Shown here in pieces: positions 53,501-62,230 of a stretch of DNA of 64,000 nucleotides (the first letter of the stretch is position 1; the number at the start of each line of letters is the position of its first letter). The notes under the pieces are model-generated. The model was given only the letters and a program-made list of their open reading frames with translations. It ran no database searches and was not told the DNA's origin. The stretch comes from Bdellovibrionales bacterium. GTDB taxonomy: Bacteria > Bdellovibrionota > Bdellovibrionia > Bdellovibrionales > JAMPXM01. The position numbers were made by a program, and so were the translations under genes. The DNA is taken from the NCBI GenBank assembly GCA_016713885.1, contig JADJOF010000005.1:124001-188000 (forward strand), in the 5' to 3' direction.

Positions 53501-56500
53501 TTCAGAGAACGATTTTGTCACTGTAGCGCCGGTTGCAGAGGTGCCGTCGTCAAATGACCATGAATAGCTCGCAATGCCAGTGTCGTCAGTCGAGTCGGCC
53601 GCCGAAAGCGACATTGATCGCGTATCGTAGTCGGTCGACAGGACTTTGAAGCGCGCAATAGGTGGAAGGTTCGCAGAGACCGTGACTTCGACTTGGACCG
53701 TGGCCATTGTCCCTTTGTTATCGAAGACGTTTACGCCCGCACGCCATGTGCCAGCACTTGGGAAGGCGTGTGTAATCACGGGGCCTGCGCCAAGTGAGAC
53801 GTAACCATCCGAGAAGAACCAATCGAAACGGGCGACGGTTCCGTCGAGATCAAAACTGCCGGAGGCATCGAACGTGAAACTGAATTTGTTCGTCGTGCTT
53901 TGTGCTGATGTTAGGAGGGCTATGGGCGGGAGATTCGCGTCGAGTGTGATGGGGATGGTGACGGGATCGGACCAAGCGCCGTACTCATCAAGAACGCGAA
54001 CGGTTGCCGTATAGCGACCCGGATTGGCAATGTAGTAGGACGCGATCAGTCCCCAGTACTCGCCGCCATCGCTAAAGATCCAGTGCGCATTAACGATGTT
54101 GTGTCCGTCGGGATCAGTCGAACCGATACTGGAGAGGGTGGCGGTTGTGGGTGCATTCCCGATGACCGAGGTCGGAGTCACGACGGCAATGGGAGAAGTA
54201 TTGAGAAGGGGGCCGAAGGCTTGCGAAACCCATCCCGAGACAGCACCCGCGGAATCAAAGACGCGAAGTGAGAGTGTGTAGTTGACGGGCCAAATCAGGG
54301 TGCCGGTAATCTCGGGACCAAACGCTTGAATGTCGAGAGGTGGAGTAGCGTCGGGGGCTTGCAGGCGCCACTCATATCCTGTGATCGTGGCGCCGGGGTT
54401 GGGCGTTGTGCTCTGAAGGCCGTTTGCAGTGGCTGTAACGGGAATAACGGTGCCGCTTGTGCTTGAGGTGATGACTGCAGTTGGAGTTTGCCTTGCATCG
54501 ACTTGGATTTGAATGGTTGCGGGTGATGAAACATAACCTTTCGAGTCGGTGACCACGAGCGAAACTGTTTTAAGACCTGATGCGGAGAACGTCACGGTTT
54601 TCTCGGGGCCATAGATCTTATTGCCGTTTGGAAGCGTCCACTCATAGCTCACAAGGTTTGCTTGGCCGTTTGAGGTGTAGGAATTAAGACCGCTCAGTTT
54701 GACGGCTTGGCCGAAAGCAATTCTGGTTTTATCGGCTGTGATTTGTGCGATGGGAAGAGTTCCGCTGGCAGCTGAGAGATCAATTGAGGCTGGATCACTC
54801 CAATATCCATAGGAGTCTTTCACTTCGAGTTGAATATTGAAGTTTCCATTTGTGCTTGTTGTATAGACGAGCGACGCGCCAGTTTGCACGGTGCCGTTTG
54901 GGAGCGTCCACTTGTAATCGGTGATCGTGCCAAGGGGATTTGGCGATACGCCCGAGCCCTGAAGTTCAAAGCGAGCCGGGGTGATGACATCACTTGAAAC
55001 GACTTGAATTGCAGCAGATGGTTTTTTGCCATCAAAGACGTAGATGGTTTGGCCGCCGATGTTTCCGTTGCCATCGGTGTCGTAGACGATGAGGGCCACA
55101 TTGTAAATGCCGGGCTGGGTAAAGGTATGCGTTTTAAATGGAGTGAGCGAACTCTCAAAGGTTCCATCAGCGTAGTCAAAGAGATAGCTCGCAATCGGCG
55201 ATGCGCCCGGTGTTGACTGAGATGCATCAAAGTCAACGGTGAGTGATGCTGGTCCCAGGCGAGGATTTGCGATCAGCACGGGATTGGGTGGAGTCGTTCT
55301 CCACGCAAACGCTGCGCGGGATTTTGTCGAAAGTCCGCGCTTTGGATCAAGTACGGAAAGAGTGACGGTGTACTGGCCTTGATTGATAAAAGTGTGCGAG
55401 AGGATTTTTCCTTCAACTCGGGGAGAGTTGTCGCCAAACGTCCAAAAGTAGCGAAGGGTTTCGGTTGCATCATCGGGATCGGATGGAGGTGAGGCGTCGA
55501 CGGTGACGGTGAGTGGCGCGTAGCCTCCACGGTCGGTCACGAAATCAAAATTCGCAATCGGCAGAAGATTTCCGCCAACTGTAATGGGGAGCGTGAACGT
55601 GGCGGTGCCACCGTTCACGTCGCGTGCGGTGACATCAACTGAGTAGGTGCCTGCGGCTGCAAACGATGTGAGTCCCTGTGGTGAATCCTGAAAGCCTGAG
55701 ACCTGTCCTGTGGAGTAAGCGAAATTGTATTGAAGTGCATCACCATCGGGATCTGAGGCTGTCGCAGTGACGCGGACCTGGTAAGGGGCTTGGTTTGATA
55801 AAACGACGTAACTTGCGGTGACAAGTGGGAGCTGGTTACTTTCAATCGTGATCGGAAGCGATTTTGTGCCAACTGCACCAAAGGTATCTCGTGCTGAAAC
55901 CACGACCGTGAAAGTTCCGCGTTCGGTGAATTCAAGTGCGGCGTAGCTAGCCGCCTGCCAGTCGGTGTCGATAGCGACTGCGCCATCAGCTTTAAAGGCC
56001 TGAAAGCGATAGCTCATGATGCGGTCATTCATGTCGACGGATGTCGATGCGTCGAACTCGATCAATTGCGGAATCCCGCGGCGTGGCTCCGAATGTGTCA
56101 CATAAACAATGGGTGCCTCGTTCACTTCAAGCGATTGCAATTCAAGCTCGATGAATGCCGACGGCCAGCCCTTTGTTCGAATCTCGATGGTGTTTGAGGT
56201 TTGAAGCGAAACGACGGTCTCATAGTAAGCCTTATGCTTATCGATGCGATCGGTGACCCGTTGGCCATTGATGAAGACTTCAGCTTGGCTGACGCGGTAG
56301 AGTGCGATGTAGGCGCGATTCACTGAGTTTTGAAATAGACAGCTAAGTTTCTCCGGCCACGGCGTTCTCGCACATGATTCAATCGGATGCTCAAGGCCAT
56401 CGGCGTTCTTGATTTTAAGGACGGCGAGGCGTGGGCTTTCAAGCGTGAAAGACTCGACGACTTTCTTTTTTGAATAGTACTTCTTTGGACCAAAGAGGGA

Positions 56501-57589
56501 TTCGTCGCGAACAAGCCCACTCATGTCGGAGGTTGAGACGACGCGCTCGGTTGCAGCTTCCGCGCCTTGATTGTCTTTGACGGTGAGCCGAACGGTGTAG
56601 GAGCCAGCGCGTGGGAAGGTATAGTCGAACTGTACGCCCGAACGCTCAAAGGTGGACCTGTGGTCGTGATGTCGATCGTGCCTGTGATCGGCGAAGATTA
56701 TCCATGAATAAGAGACGATTGTTCCATCGTCGGTACTCTGTGTGCCGTCGAACGTCACATGCAGGGGATTTGTGGTATCGAGCGCGTACTGGATGATGGG
56801 CTTTGGCTTTTCGTTCTTCGGTGGCTTTGTTTTATCATTGCCAAGAACGGTAACGTCGACCGAGAAGCTTGAGCTTAAGCGCGTGGCCTGATCTGTGACG
56901 GTGAGCTGCACGGAGTAGGTGCCGGGTTTTGAGAAGCTATGTGAAACGCGGGATTTTCCGCTTTCGATTGTGCCGTCACCAAAATTCCACGAGTAGCGAA
57001 GCGAGTTGCCGTTGGGTGAGAAGCTTTCTTTGGCATCAAAAGTAAACGGTGTGCGAACAGGGTTGATGAGACGGTTTACGAGAAACGCAGCTTCGGGCGG
57101 AAGTGCCGCTTGAGGTGCGGGTTCAAGCGAAACGGTGAGCTTTGATGACGAGCGCCCTTGAAGCTGGAGATCGATCTTGTTGGTTCCGCCTTTGAGTGTG
57201 ACAGGTACGATGAGAAGGCTTCGGGCGTTTGTGATACCTTGCACCCATCGGCCATTGATTTTAATCTCAGCTTCTTTTGCTCTTGAAAAATCCTGATCGA
57301 CATTCTCGCGTAAGTTTCTCGACAGACACTCGTTTTTCTCTTCATCAGTATCTTCGACATCGCACTGTTCGATGTTGTGCGGACCGACTGTACCGTTTTT
57401 TAATATTAAAAGATAAGCGCCGGGTTTGGGTGCAGTGACGTTTCGAGTGATGACAGCGTCGCCTTTAAAGGTCTCGTGCATGATGGTCGCGGCTTCGGCC
57501 TGGGTGGCCTTGGCGGTGCCACTCAAGACGACTTGGCCAAGCACTGCAATGAACGAGAGAAGAGCGAACCGAACTCGACGTACCATCAT
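50408..57589 (-). CDS. Giant exported PKD-repeat protein with C-terminal LAS-type peptidase motif
   Basis: About 2393 residues from the ATG at 57589 (GTG 57601 is an alternative). A signal peptide (FALLSFIAVLGQVVLSGTA) is followed by a beta domain and then roughly a dozen or more PKD/Ig-like repeats, each with a strand pattern such as YSWNFGDGTIESGKSRVSHS, GTYSVQLTVTD or YLWSFGDGETSSDQN. A helical and beta region (about 1700-2250) and a C-terminal segment with GPFRINDGSN, GKLHPHETHSNGETLD follow; the last is the H-x6-D zinc motif of LAS metallopeptidases (MepA/VanY/M15-like). The frame ends at YDSIE because of an indel; the rest of the peptidase is at 49786-50435. It is surface or secreted, and head of the A/B/C array. 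Confidence 0.85.
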   Translation of the reverse strand: MMVRRVRFALLSFIAVLGQVVLSGTAKATQAEAATIMHETFKGDAVITRNVTAPKPGAYLLILKNGTVGPHNIEQCDVEDTDEEKNECLSRNLRENVDQDFSRAKEAEIKINGRWVQGITNARSLLIVPVTLKGGTNKIDLQLQGRSSSKLTVSLEPAPQAALPPEAAFLVNRLINPVRTPFTFDAKESFSPNGNSLRYSWNFGDGTIESGKSRVSHSFSKPGTYSVQLTVTDQATRLSSSFSVDVTVLGNDKTKPPKNEKPKPIIQYALDTTNPLHVTFDGTQSTDDGTIVSYSWIIFADHRHDRHHDHRSTFERSGVQFDYTFPRAGSYTVRLTVKDNQGAEAATERVVSTSDMSGLVRDESLFGPKKYYSKKKVVESFTLESPRLAVLKIKNADGLEHPIESCARTPWPEKLSCLFQNSVNRAYIALYRVSQAEVFINGQRVTDRIDKHKAYYETVVSLQTSNTIEIRTKGWPSAFIELELQSLEVNEAPIVYVTHSEPRRGIPQLIEFDASTSVDMNDRIMSYRFQAFKADGAVAIDTDWQAASYAALEFTERGTFTVVVSARDTFGAVGTKSLPITIESNQLPLVTASYVVLSNQAPYQVRVTATASDPDGDALQYNFAYSTGQVSGFQDSPQGLTSFAAAGTYSVDVTARDVNGGTATFTLPITVGGNLLPIANFDFVTDRGGYAPLTVTVDASPPSDPDDATETLRYFWTFGDNSPRVEGKILSHTFINQGQYTVTLSVLDPKRGLSTKSRAAFAWRTTPPNPVLIANPRLGPASLTVDFDASQSTPGASPIASYLFDYADGTFESSLTPFKTHTFTQPGIYNVALIVYDTDGNGNIGGQTIYVFDGKKPSAAIQVVSSDVITPARFELQGSGVSPNPLGTITDYKWTLPNGTVQTGASLVYTTSTNGNFNIQLEVKDSYGYWSDPASIDLSAASGTLPIAQITADKTRIAFGQAVKLSGLNSYTSNGQANLVSYEWTLPNGNKIYGPEKTVTFSASGLKTVSLVVTDSKGYVSSPATIQIQVDARQTPTAVITSSTSGTVIPVTATANGLQSTTPNPGATITGYEWRLQAPDATPPLDIQAFGPEITGTLIWPVNYTLSLRVFDSAGAVSGWVSQAFGPLLNTSPIAVVTPTSVIGNAPTTATLSSIGSTDPDGHNIVNAHWIFSDGGEYWGLIASYYIANPGRYTATVRVLDEYGAWSDPVTIPITLDANLPPIALLTSAQSTTNKFSFTFDASGSFDLDGTVARFDWFFSDGYVSLGAGPVITHAFPSAGTWRAGVNVFDNKGTMATVQVEVTVSANLPPIARFKVLSTDYDTRSMSLSAADSTDDTGIASYSWSFDDGTSATGATVTKSFSESGSHEVTLTVTDLNGLKAIANQIVLIDYQGAPISQAVASLVQGFSTLSVRNDETLTVNALPAEVRFSADRSLISQSLNNEYLWSFGDGETSSDQNPRHRYSKPGLYDVTLTVKDQSGTTSTAALKVSIPDELCLSDENATCFNVIGQNPGLLDPTQPLVITPATAMSFADGSGNAFLTPAASEYGTTEDAIDISAHVTTQEGQLVINIPALLTTLTAPLDTYDLRISVISLPEFSPIHGTIHGIAIAGGAMSIQVDQSIASATVTNTSTGFQITKQPNSTSVQFQKLPKGSYTINLSGASGVAYGNATITSTSELSLHGSLQNSVPNAVINALAEQSAPTIQKMATSSKASAQSVSMATYESDVYGPNVYPFVVLDSTPSNLGIGRTEGVTVRNIGSVNPQTGETAKLSVITDQSKFADTPGHVLSPGETISIGCHAYSDEYMPDYSPERVAEFPGAFARGEALYREYLRLQALTEEYYAAYLALRVPVNIKGAECQAYFQAGAMTEYQACSIELRALEIVSTDYAVAYYYPTAAAVAPALSAYQIYWSNYLGPYYQWRTAQVSSGITYELVAHLKGTKNGNPSIQSINIGSFSPTELKGSWTTPIGNPNSPTFGSKEKLFSFTLPSTAPSDTSVIYELRYNDRGARSFRYKPDSDEIVWNAPLHRAYCAPSNAEPSIQITALGSFPVADTTVVSPPTLLSKVFAVAKSLSIQSQTALSSTCNEEFNNSVDCFKLRNQLVENATTLLSAPGAGSTGLFPMEVDDATTPSKHINPFPSFNPFDPSDTTNYKNWVKDAYGFIVDVEARFNGIELVTSVELSISRGDKRLVVSTKTIDQTISHLEASLRILGINTRSGNLGIARFHIPHSLMVQKLTELDTLSNLAGKTQPFKIEISVKGKRGAADYADQRSLLTKPMWNLKNLKPNSMSMDTYLYGGQISSFGTSNLVDFLSTLATAVDATDSPFKDNPDTTQANDGYGPFRINDGSNPYGGKLHPHETHSNGETLDTITFGGAVLGGDYDYVPKREYDSIE

Positions 57590-57601
57590 CGAAGACCCCA
57601 C

Positions 57602-58227
57602 TCGAATTGACGTTCAGAATTGCCGCGGAGGTGACTCCCGGCGACTGGCTCATCGACTTTTGGCGGACTCGACTTTAGGACAATCGGTTGCGACGTGTGT
57701 ATTTTCTCAAATGTGATCGCTGTGATCTGCGCCCATTTTGGAATTTAACAATTGATAAACAAAGCAAGAAGCCTTCGACCAGTTGATCAGCGGCGGTCGG
57801 TTGGCACATCGAGTTCGCTGATTGGCAGCGATCCTGATATGAGACAAAACGTTTAAGGAATCTTAGGTCGTTTGCTACGTAGAAAAAGATTATAATTCGC
57901 ATCTCAAACTTTCTAAGCATCCATGAAATTGTCAATTCGCCGATGTGGGAAGAGTGGAACGTATCGATCGGTGGAGATTGTGCGACATCAATTGCTGGAA
58001 TTTGGGCCAAACAGATCTGTAAGGGCAAGAAGGTTTAGGCGTGCACGTTGCTTACTACGGAGCCAAACTGGTGGATGGGCGAGTGTCACGACCGAATGCC
58101 GGCCATCCTCCATCCAGACGATATCTCCGAGTGGCTATCTGTCGACACGCACCGGAATTGGTCGTATATCCGAGCGACGCTCATCAGCGGAGTTACCAAC
58201 TTGTAACGGTTTGTCGTAAAGTTCGGA
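57602..58227. other. Intergenic region without a supported gene
   Basis: About 626 bases between the divergent PKD gene and the pRiA4b ORF-3-like gene. Only short, non-conserved frames occur on either strand and none has a good RBS or a recognisable domain. It should hold the PKD promoter. No repeats seen. Confidence 0.4.
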
Positions 58228-58791
58228 ATGGCAAAATTGAGATCCGTGAAGTGTTCGTCTCCAAAAGTTTATGAGTTCACCGTTTCTTTGGTTGGAACGT
58301 CGCCAATGGTTTGGCGGCGTTTTCTGGCTCATGAAATCATCAATCTCGACGAACTGCATATGTTGATTCAGATGACGATGGGCTGGGACGCAAGTCATCT
58401 CTACGAGTTTCAAATTGGAAAAAAGAAGTATGCGTCTTCTGAACATGCTGACGATCCGGAGGCAGAAAGTGCGGAGGATTTCGCTTTAAAGGATGTGGCG
58501 GAGGATGCACGAAAATTTTCCTACCTCTATGATTTTGGAGATCGGTGGATTCACGAAATCGAGATCACCAACGTTCTAGAACACGACCCAACCCGCATTT
58601 ACCCAGTTTGTGTTGCGGGCGAAAACGCGTGTCCACCAGAGAACTGTGGTGGTCCGCTTGGATTTGAGGAATTAAAGGAAGTATTGGCTGGCAAAGCTTC
58701 AGAAGAGAAAGCGGATTGCCTCGAAGGGCTCGGCGGTTTCTATTATCCACTCAGTTTTGACCCCAATTTCGTGAATCGATATCTGCTTTAG
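58228..58791 (+). CDS. Plasmid pRiA4b ORF-3-like family protein
   Basis: A 187-residue protein of the PRiA4_ORF3 family, found on plasmids and as an IS1096 passenger gene. Typical segments: YEFTVSLVGTSPMVWRRFLA, LDELHMLIQMTMGWDASHLY, FSYLYDFGDRWIHEIEI, and the Cys cluster with its tail CVAGENACPPENCGGPLGFE. The biochemical role is unknown. It marks the beginning of an accessory region after the PKD locus. It stands alone on its strand. Confidence 0.88.
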   Translation: MAKLRSVKCSSPKVYEFTVSLVGTSPMVWRRFLAHEIINLDELHMLIQMTMGWDASHLYEFQIGKKKYASSEHADDPEAESAEDFALKDVAEDARKFSYLYDFGDRWIHEIEITNVLEHDPTRIYPVCVAGENACPPENCGGPLGFEELKEVLAGKASEEKADCLEGLGGFYYPLSFDPNFVNRYLL

Positions 58792-58905
58792 GCTGATAGC
58801 GAATCTGCGGATGATTCCGACGAATTTGATGTCTAACGTTTTTCACAAGATGCTAGCGTAAACAAAATATCCAGTCCTTTCGATAAATTACGAATTCCCT
58901 CAATT

Positions 58906-58962
58906 ATTATTAGAATTATTCCGTTATTAGGATTAAACTAATAGTGTGGAGATTCTAATAAT
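58906..58962 (+). promoter_or_regulatory. Inverted-repeat operator before the AbiE-like pair
   Basis: A perfect 11-bp inverted repeat (ATTATTAGAAT at 58906-58916, ATTCTAATAAT at 58952-58962) ends directly at the ATG at 58963. Between the arms there is another TATTAG...CTAATA pair, making four half-sites in alternating orientation in a very AT-rich stretch. The arrangement fits autoregulation by an antitoxin. Confidence 0.6.
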
Positions 58963-59982
58963 ATGGACCTAAAACCGTATCTCAAAGTTCTTGAGCAAAT
59001 TGAGACGCAGACAGGTGCCAGTTTATCAAAACGGCAAACGAAGACGGCCCTTATCATAAATGGCCAGCGCTTTGTTTCGCGTCAGGATCAAGAAGTGTCA
59101 AATCCAGAATACGGAATAATTGCACGCACGATCGGCGCGAAAGCTGCCAACCATCTCATCGAGGCTGAGCGAAGCTTTCTAACACTTGATGGGGACCTGT
59201 ATCTCGCGAAGACGGATTCGCGGCTACAGATTAATCTCAAGCGTTTGAACCAAACGAGTTCCAGGCCGAAAAAGCTTCGGCAATCAATCTCTCCGACTCT
59301 GATCGTGAGTCCCTATGGTCTCAGCATCGCGGATATACTTTTCAGGGTGAATAGCTCTGACCTTCAAAATTTTAGGTCCGGCCTCTCTTTCACGAAACGT
59401 TACGCCCTCGTTCAGGCTAAACTGAGTCAAATGATGACCTCGCTCAAAGCGAAGTCTGTCGTCGATCTCAAAAAACGACTTTTGGATCTTTCGCTCGACT
59501 GGTGGGCAATCGCGCTTCGCGACCCAATGACAAGAAAGCGCATGACTCCGTTCTTCGATGTGGCCCAGCCTCACTATAGCAATTCCACCGACCGGTTCAA
59601 TGAGTTCAGTTCGACGGCTCTTGAATCAGATGGATTGATTGCAGGTCCTCTCAATGCGGCACGCGATCTCGGGTTCTTGAGATCAAAAGACTCTTCGTAT
59701 TGGGCGACTGAAGAGAATGTTCACAAGATAAAAAGGAAGTATCAGCTCATACCTGGGACGAAGCTAGATACACCGATCTGCTACTTAGCCTCGCCAAAGA
59801 GAACACTTGTCGACGAATCCATCACAAGTCGTTTGATGGCGACGAAAGAGATCGACGCGACTTCGCCGAATTACAACTCACTTCGCGCAGTGTGGGATAT
59901 GGGGTTCGGTGATGAACGCGTGCAAGAGGTCCAAGTCGATTGCATGAGCAAGCTCATAGAAACGGCTCGAAATGAAATTTGA
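58963..59982 (+). CDS. First gene of an AbiE-like pair (possible antitoxin)
   Basis: A 339-residue protein, basic, no signal peptide. The N-terminal 90 residues are helical (YLKVLEQIETQTGASLSKRQ); the middle has LIVSPYGLSIADILFRVNSS and the C-terminal part SPNYNSLRAVWDMGFGDERV. I do not recognise it as a named family. Its overlap of 11 bases with a nucleotidyltransferase-like gene, and repeats placed like an operator just before it, suggest the antitoxin or regulator half of a type IV-style AbiE system; that is inference from context. Confidence 0.6.
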   Translation: MDLKPYLKVLEQIETQTGASLSKRQTKTALIINGQRFVSRQDQEVSNPEYGIIARTIGAKAANHLIEAERSFLTLDGDLYLAKTDSRLQINLKRLNQTSSRPKKLRQSISPTLIVSPYGLSIADILFRVNSSDLQNFRSGLSFTKRYALVQAKLSQMMTSLKAKSVVDLKKRLLDLSLDWWAIALRDPMTRKRMTPFFDVAQPHYSNSTDRFNEFSSTALESDGLIAGPLNAARDLGFLRSKDSSYWATEENVHKIKRKYQLIPGTKLDTPICYLASPKRTLVDESITSRLMATKEIDATSPNYNSLRAVWDMGFGDERVQEVQVDCMSKLIETARNEI

Positions 59983-60775
59983 CTATAATAAAGCTGAAGC
60001 CTGGATCAACGCCGTCGACCAGTCCCTCGTTGGGCTCAAGCGCACAACGCAAGCCTCTAAGTCGCCCATCTTGCTGCTCGGTGCAGGTGTACTTGAACTC
60101 TATGCTGAGCTTGGTTGGATTGCCCCTCTTCGGCGCGGCAAGACTGGCGATCTTGACCTCAGTGTCGGCCTTGTGGCTTCTTCCAGCGAATATGCTGAAT
60201 TCGTCGAAGCCTTTAAGAAATTAAAATATCGCCCGGACAACGATCATCCATATCGATGGCATTCGCCCAAGGCTATTCCTGGTGCAATGACTTACGTCGA
60301 CATTCTATCGCACCCAGCGACAGATTCCGTGGGGGAAGATGAAGCTCGTGCAAGTATGAAAGTTGCAAACGAGTTCTCTTTGGATGGCATGAGATTCGCG
60401 ATGGACACAGGGTACTCGGTTTATAACACGATTCGAATTCCCAGATTCGTTGGCATGATCGCCTTAAAGTTGTACGCCTATCGAAATTCTCCAGACAAGC
60501 GCCGCAAGGATCTCGCCGATGTCATAGAGGTTTGCTGGAGCCTTGTTGAAAAAGGTCATCACTTTGATTTTGGCACCGAGTGGACCGACCTTGAATCTTA
60601 TGAAGAGTGTCAGTTTGTTCGAGAGGCCCTAGGGGCACTCGCTGGCGGTGAATCGACAACTTGGGATATTGAAGAGATCCGCCAAGAGCTACTTACAAGA
60701 AGCTTCAGCTCAGATGAGATCGACACGACAATTTCAACACGCCTCAAAGATTTTTTGGAGATTGAACCTGAATGA
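59972..60775 (+). CDS. AbiEii-like nucleotidyltransferase (possible toxin)
   Basis: A 267-residue protein with nucleotidyltransferase features: LLGAGVLELYAELGWIAPLR, then RRGKTGDLDLSVGL with the paired Asp residues of the D-x-D motif, a third acidic strand MTYVDIL, and the helical part FVGMIALKLYAYRNSPDKRR, KDLADVIEV, like the conserved Lys-Asp segment of AbiEii/AbiGii toxins. AbiEii enzymes transfer nucleotides to RNA and give abortive phage infection or growth arrest. It overlaps the previous gene by 11 bases. Confidence 0.7.
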   Translation: MKFDYNKAEAWINAVDQSLVGLKRTTQASKSPILLLGAGVLELYAELGWIAPLRRGKTGDLDLSVGLVASSSEYAEFVEAFKKLKYRPDNDHPYRWHSPKAIPGAMTYVDILSHPATDSVGEDEARASMKVANEFSLDGMRFAMDTGYSVYNTIRIPRFVGMIALKLYAYRNSPDKRRKDLADVIEVCWSLVEKGHHFDFGTEWTDLESYEECQFVREALGALAGGESTTWDIEEIRQELLTRSFSSDEIDTTISTRLKDFLEIEPE

Positions 60776-61007
60776 TCCTAGCGGGCCATGCCTATTGCGC
60801 CCTCCCACTAGGAGGACGGCAAACGCACTCCAGTGGCGGAAAGTATCGAACTAAATGCAAGTCCAGGTTTAAATATTATTTCGAAGCACGGTGCAGATTT
60901 GGCTAAACATTCGAACTCGAAATCCGAAAACGATTTAGGCGACTAAAAAGTCTGCTCGCGCTTCGGCCGCAAAGCTGACTTTCTGGGACGGAATTCCAGG
61001 AGGTCTC

Positions 61008-61646
61008 TTGAAAATGAGTTTACCGTCAAAACTATTTTCAGTTATTGATGTTCTTAGTAGCTTCGTATCGTTTGTTCCCAATTCGCCTGATCTTTTAGAG
61101 GCTGTCTTCCGCGACGGACTCGTGATCCACGCCTCGACGAAAACAATGAGCGGGATCGAAGCATGGCCTCGAAGTTTTTATGTCGTACGGCTCGTTAACT
61201 ACGAGATCGCCGAATCCCGAGTTTACCCAAACACCAACGAAGCCGACGGAATTGTCGACTTAGTGAGGTATATTCAACGTCAGCCGTCTGCGAACTTGAT
61301 CTTGTGGAGAAGCTCCGACAGCTTCGGAATTGAGTATTGGCTCGAGCTGCTCAAGCTCCATCATACTAAGTGGCCGGCAATCGAGAACCTTCAATTTGAT
61401 CTCAAAGAAATTATCAGGCAACGATATCCTCAAACGTGTCCTTGCAAGCTTGGCCTTCTCACTGTCCTTGCGATCAACGACGTACTCCTGCCGAAAGTTA
61501 TCGCGGGCGAAGACGAGCCTTCGTCGGATCAGAAACTCGTAGACGAATCGACCTCGGCAAAAGTGCATGGAATAGTAGAATTGATGCGAAAAATTCGAAA
61601 TAAATCTTTTCTTATAGAAAAATCTTGCCTGCGGCACTCGGCTTAG
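61008..61646 (+). CDS. Hypothetical protein
   Basis: About 210 residues; starts at TTG 61008 or ATG 61014, with AGGAGG just upstream (a strong RBS favouring the ATG by spacing). No signal peptide. It contains a helix-rich C-terminal half (ENLQFDLKEIIRQRYPQTCP, KLGLLTVLAINDVLLPKVIA) with a CPC pair. I do not recognise the family. It follows the AbiE-like pair after 232 bases that contain no gene I can support. Confidence 0.6.
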   Translation: MKMSLPSKLFSVIDVLSSFVSFVPNSPDLLEAVFRDGLVIHASTKTMSGIEAWPRSFYVVRLVNYEIAESRVYPNTNEADGIVDLVRYIQRQPSANLILWRSSDSFGIEYWLELLKLHHTKWPAIENLQFDLKEIIRQRYPQTCPCKLGLLTVLAINDVLLPKVIAGEDEPSSDQKLVDESTSAKVHGIVELMRKIRNKSFLIEKSCLRHSA

Positions 61647-61744
61647 ATTTACGCCATCGTCAGAACTCTAGAAACCGTCACGACGAGATTGCCGTGTTCA
61701 AACAAATGGCTTGACCAACTTTTGTCGACGCTTAGGAATTTGCT

Positions 61745-61999
61745 TTACGCAGGCTTGAAGGGTTCGTTCGGATGGATGCCTTTTTCGACGTCGTCCCACT
61801 CGATATTCAAGCGATAGTCGTCGCGTACAGATTCGAATCGCCACGACTGATAGGAAGAGGAAGCGTAGATCAAAACCGTACCTCGCTTCTTGAGATTCAC
61901 CGTTTTGTTTTCGACATTTTTACCATACTCGATCACGCACTGGGCCCAAGGTTGAGCGATACTGAGCGCGGAGATGTTGAGTGAGTTCGGTCTTCCCAT
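61745..61999 (-). CDS. ASCH-domain protein, apparently truncated
   Basis: An 84-residue protein whose first 50 residues are the start of an ASCH (PUA-like, RNA-binding) domain: ISALSIAQPWAQCVIEYGKN, VENKTVNLKKRGTVLIYASS. ASCH proteins usually run 130-160 residues with a second conserved part (a Gly-x-hydrophobic strand); here the frame ends at EPFKPA. Either the 3' half was lost or this is a minimal form. The 230 bases upstream, before the WYL gene, hold no supported gene. Confidence 0.55.
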   Translation of the reverse strand: MGRPNSLNISALSIAQPWAQCVIEYGKNVENKTVNLKKRGTVLIYASSSYQSWRFESVRDDYRLNIEWDDVEKGIHPNEPFKPA

Positions 62000-62230
62000 G
62001 CCCGTAACAATGAGATTTACTGATTATCCAGTCAATTGGCCGTGACGCCTTGCTTTGAGCAGCGACGGCAATCGGGTTGCCTAAACCGGTCGCGTTCGCG
62101 CATTTGGGCAACTCGATGCCTTGTGTTCCGAATTACAACAGACAGCTCGGCGCCTGGCGCTATCTCAGTTTGAGGCTGTGGAAAACTCACAAACTCAATC
62201 TTCTCTTTATGACCGAGGTCGAGCCTTCCG

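Noticed and set aside
57675..58028. 117-codon minus-strand frame upstream of the PKD gene
   Set aside because: No domain, no RBS, unusual composition; treated as chance.
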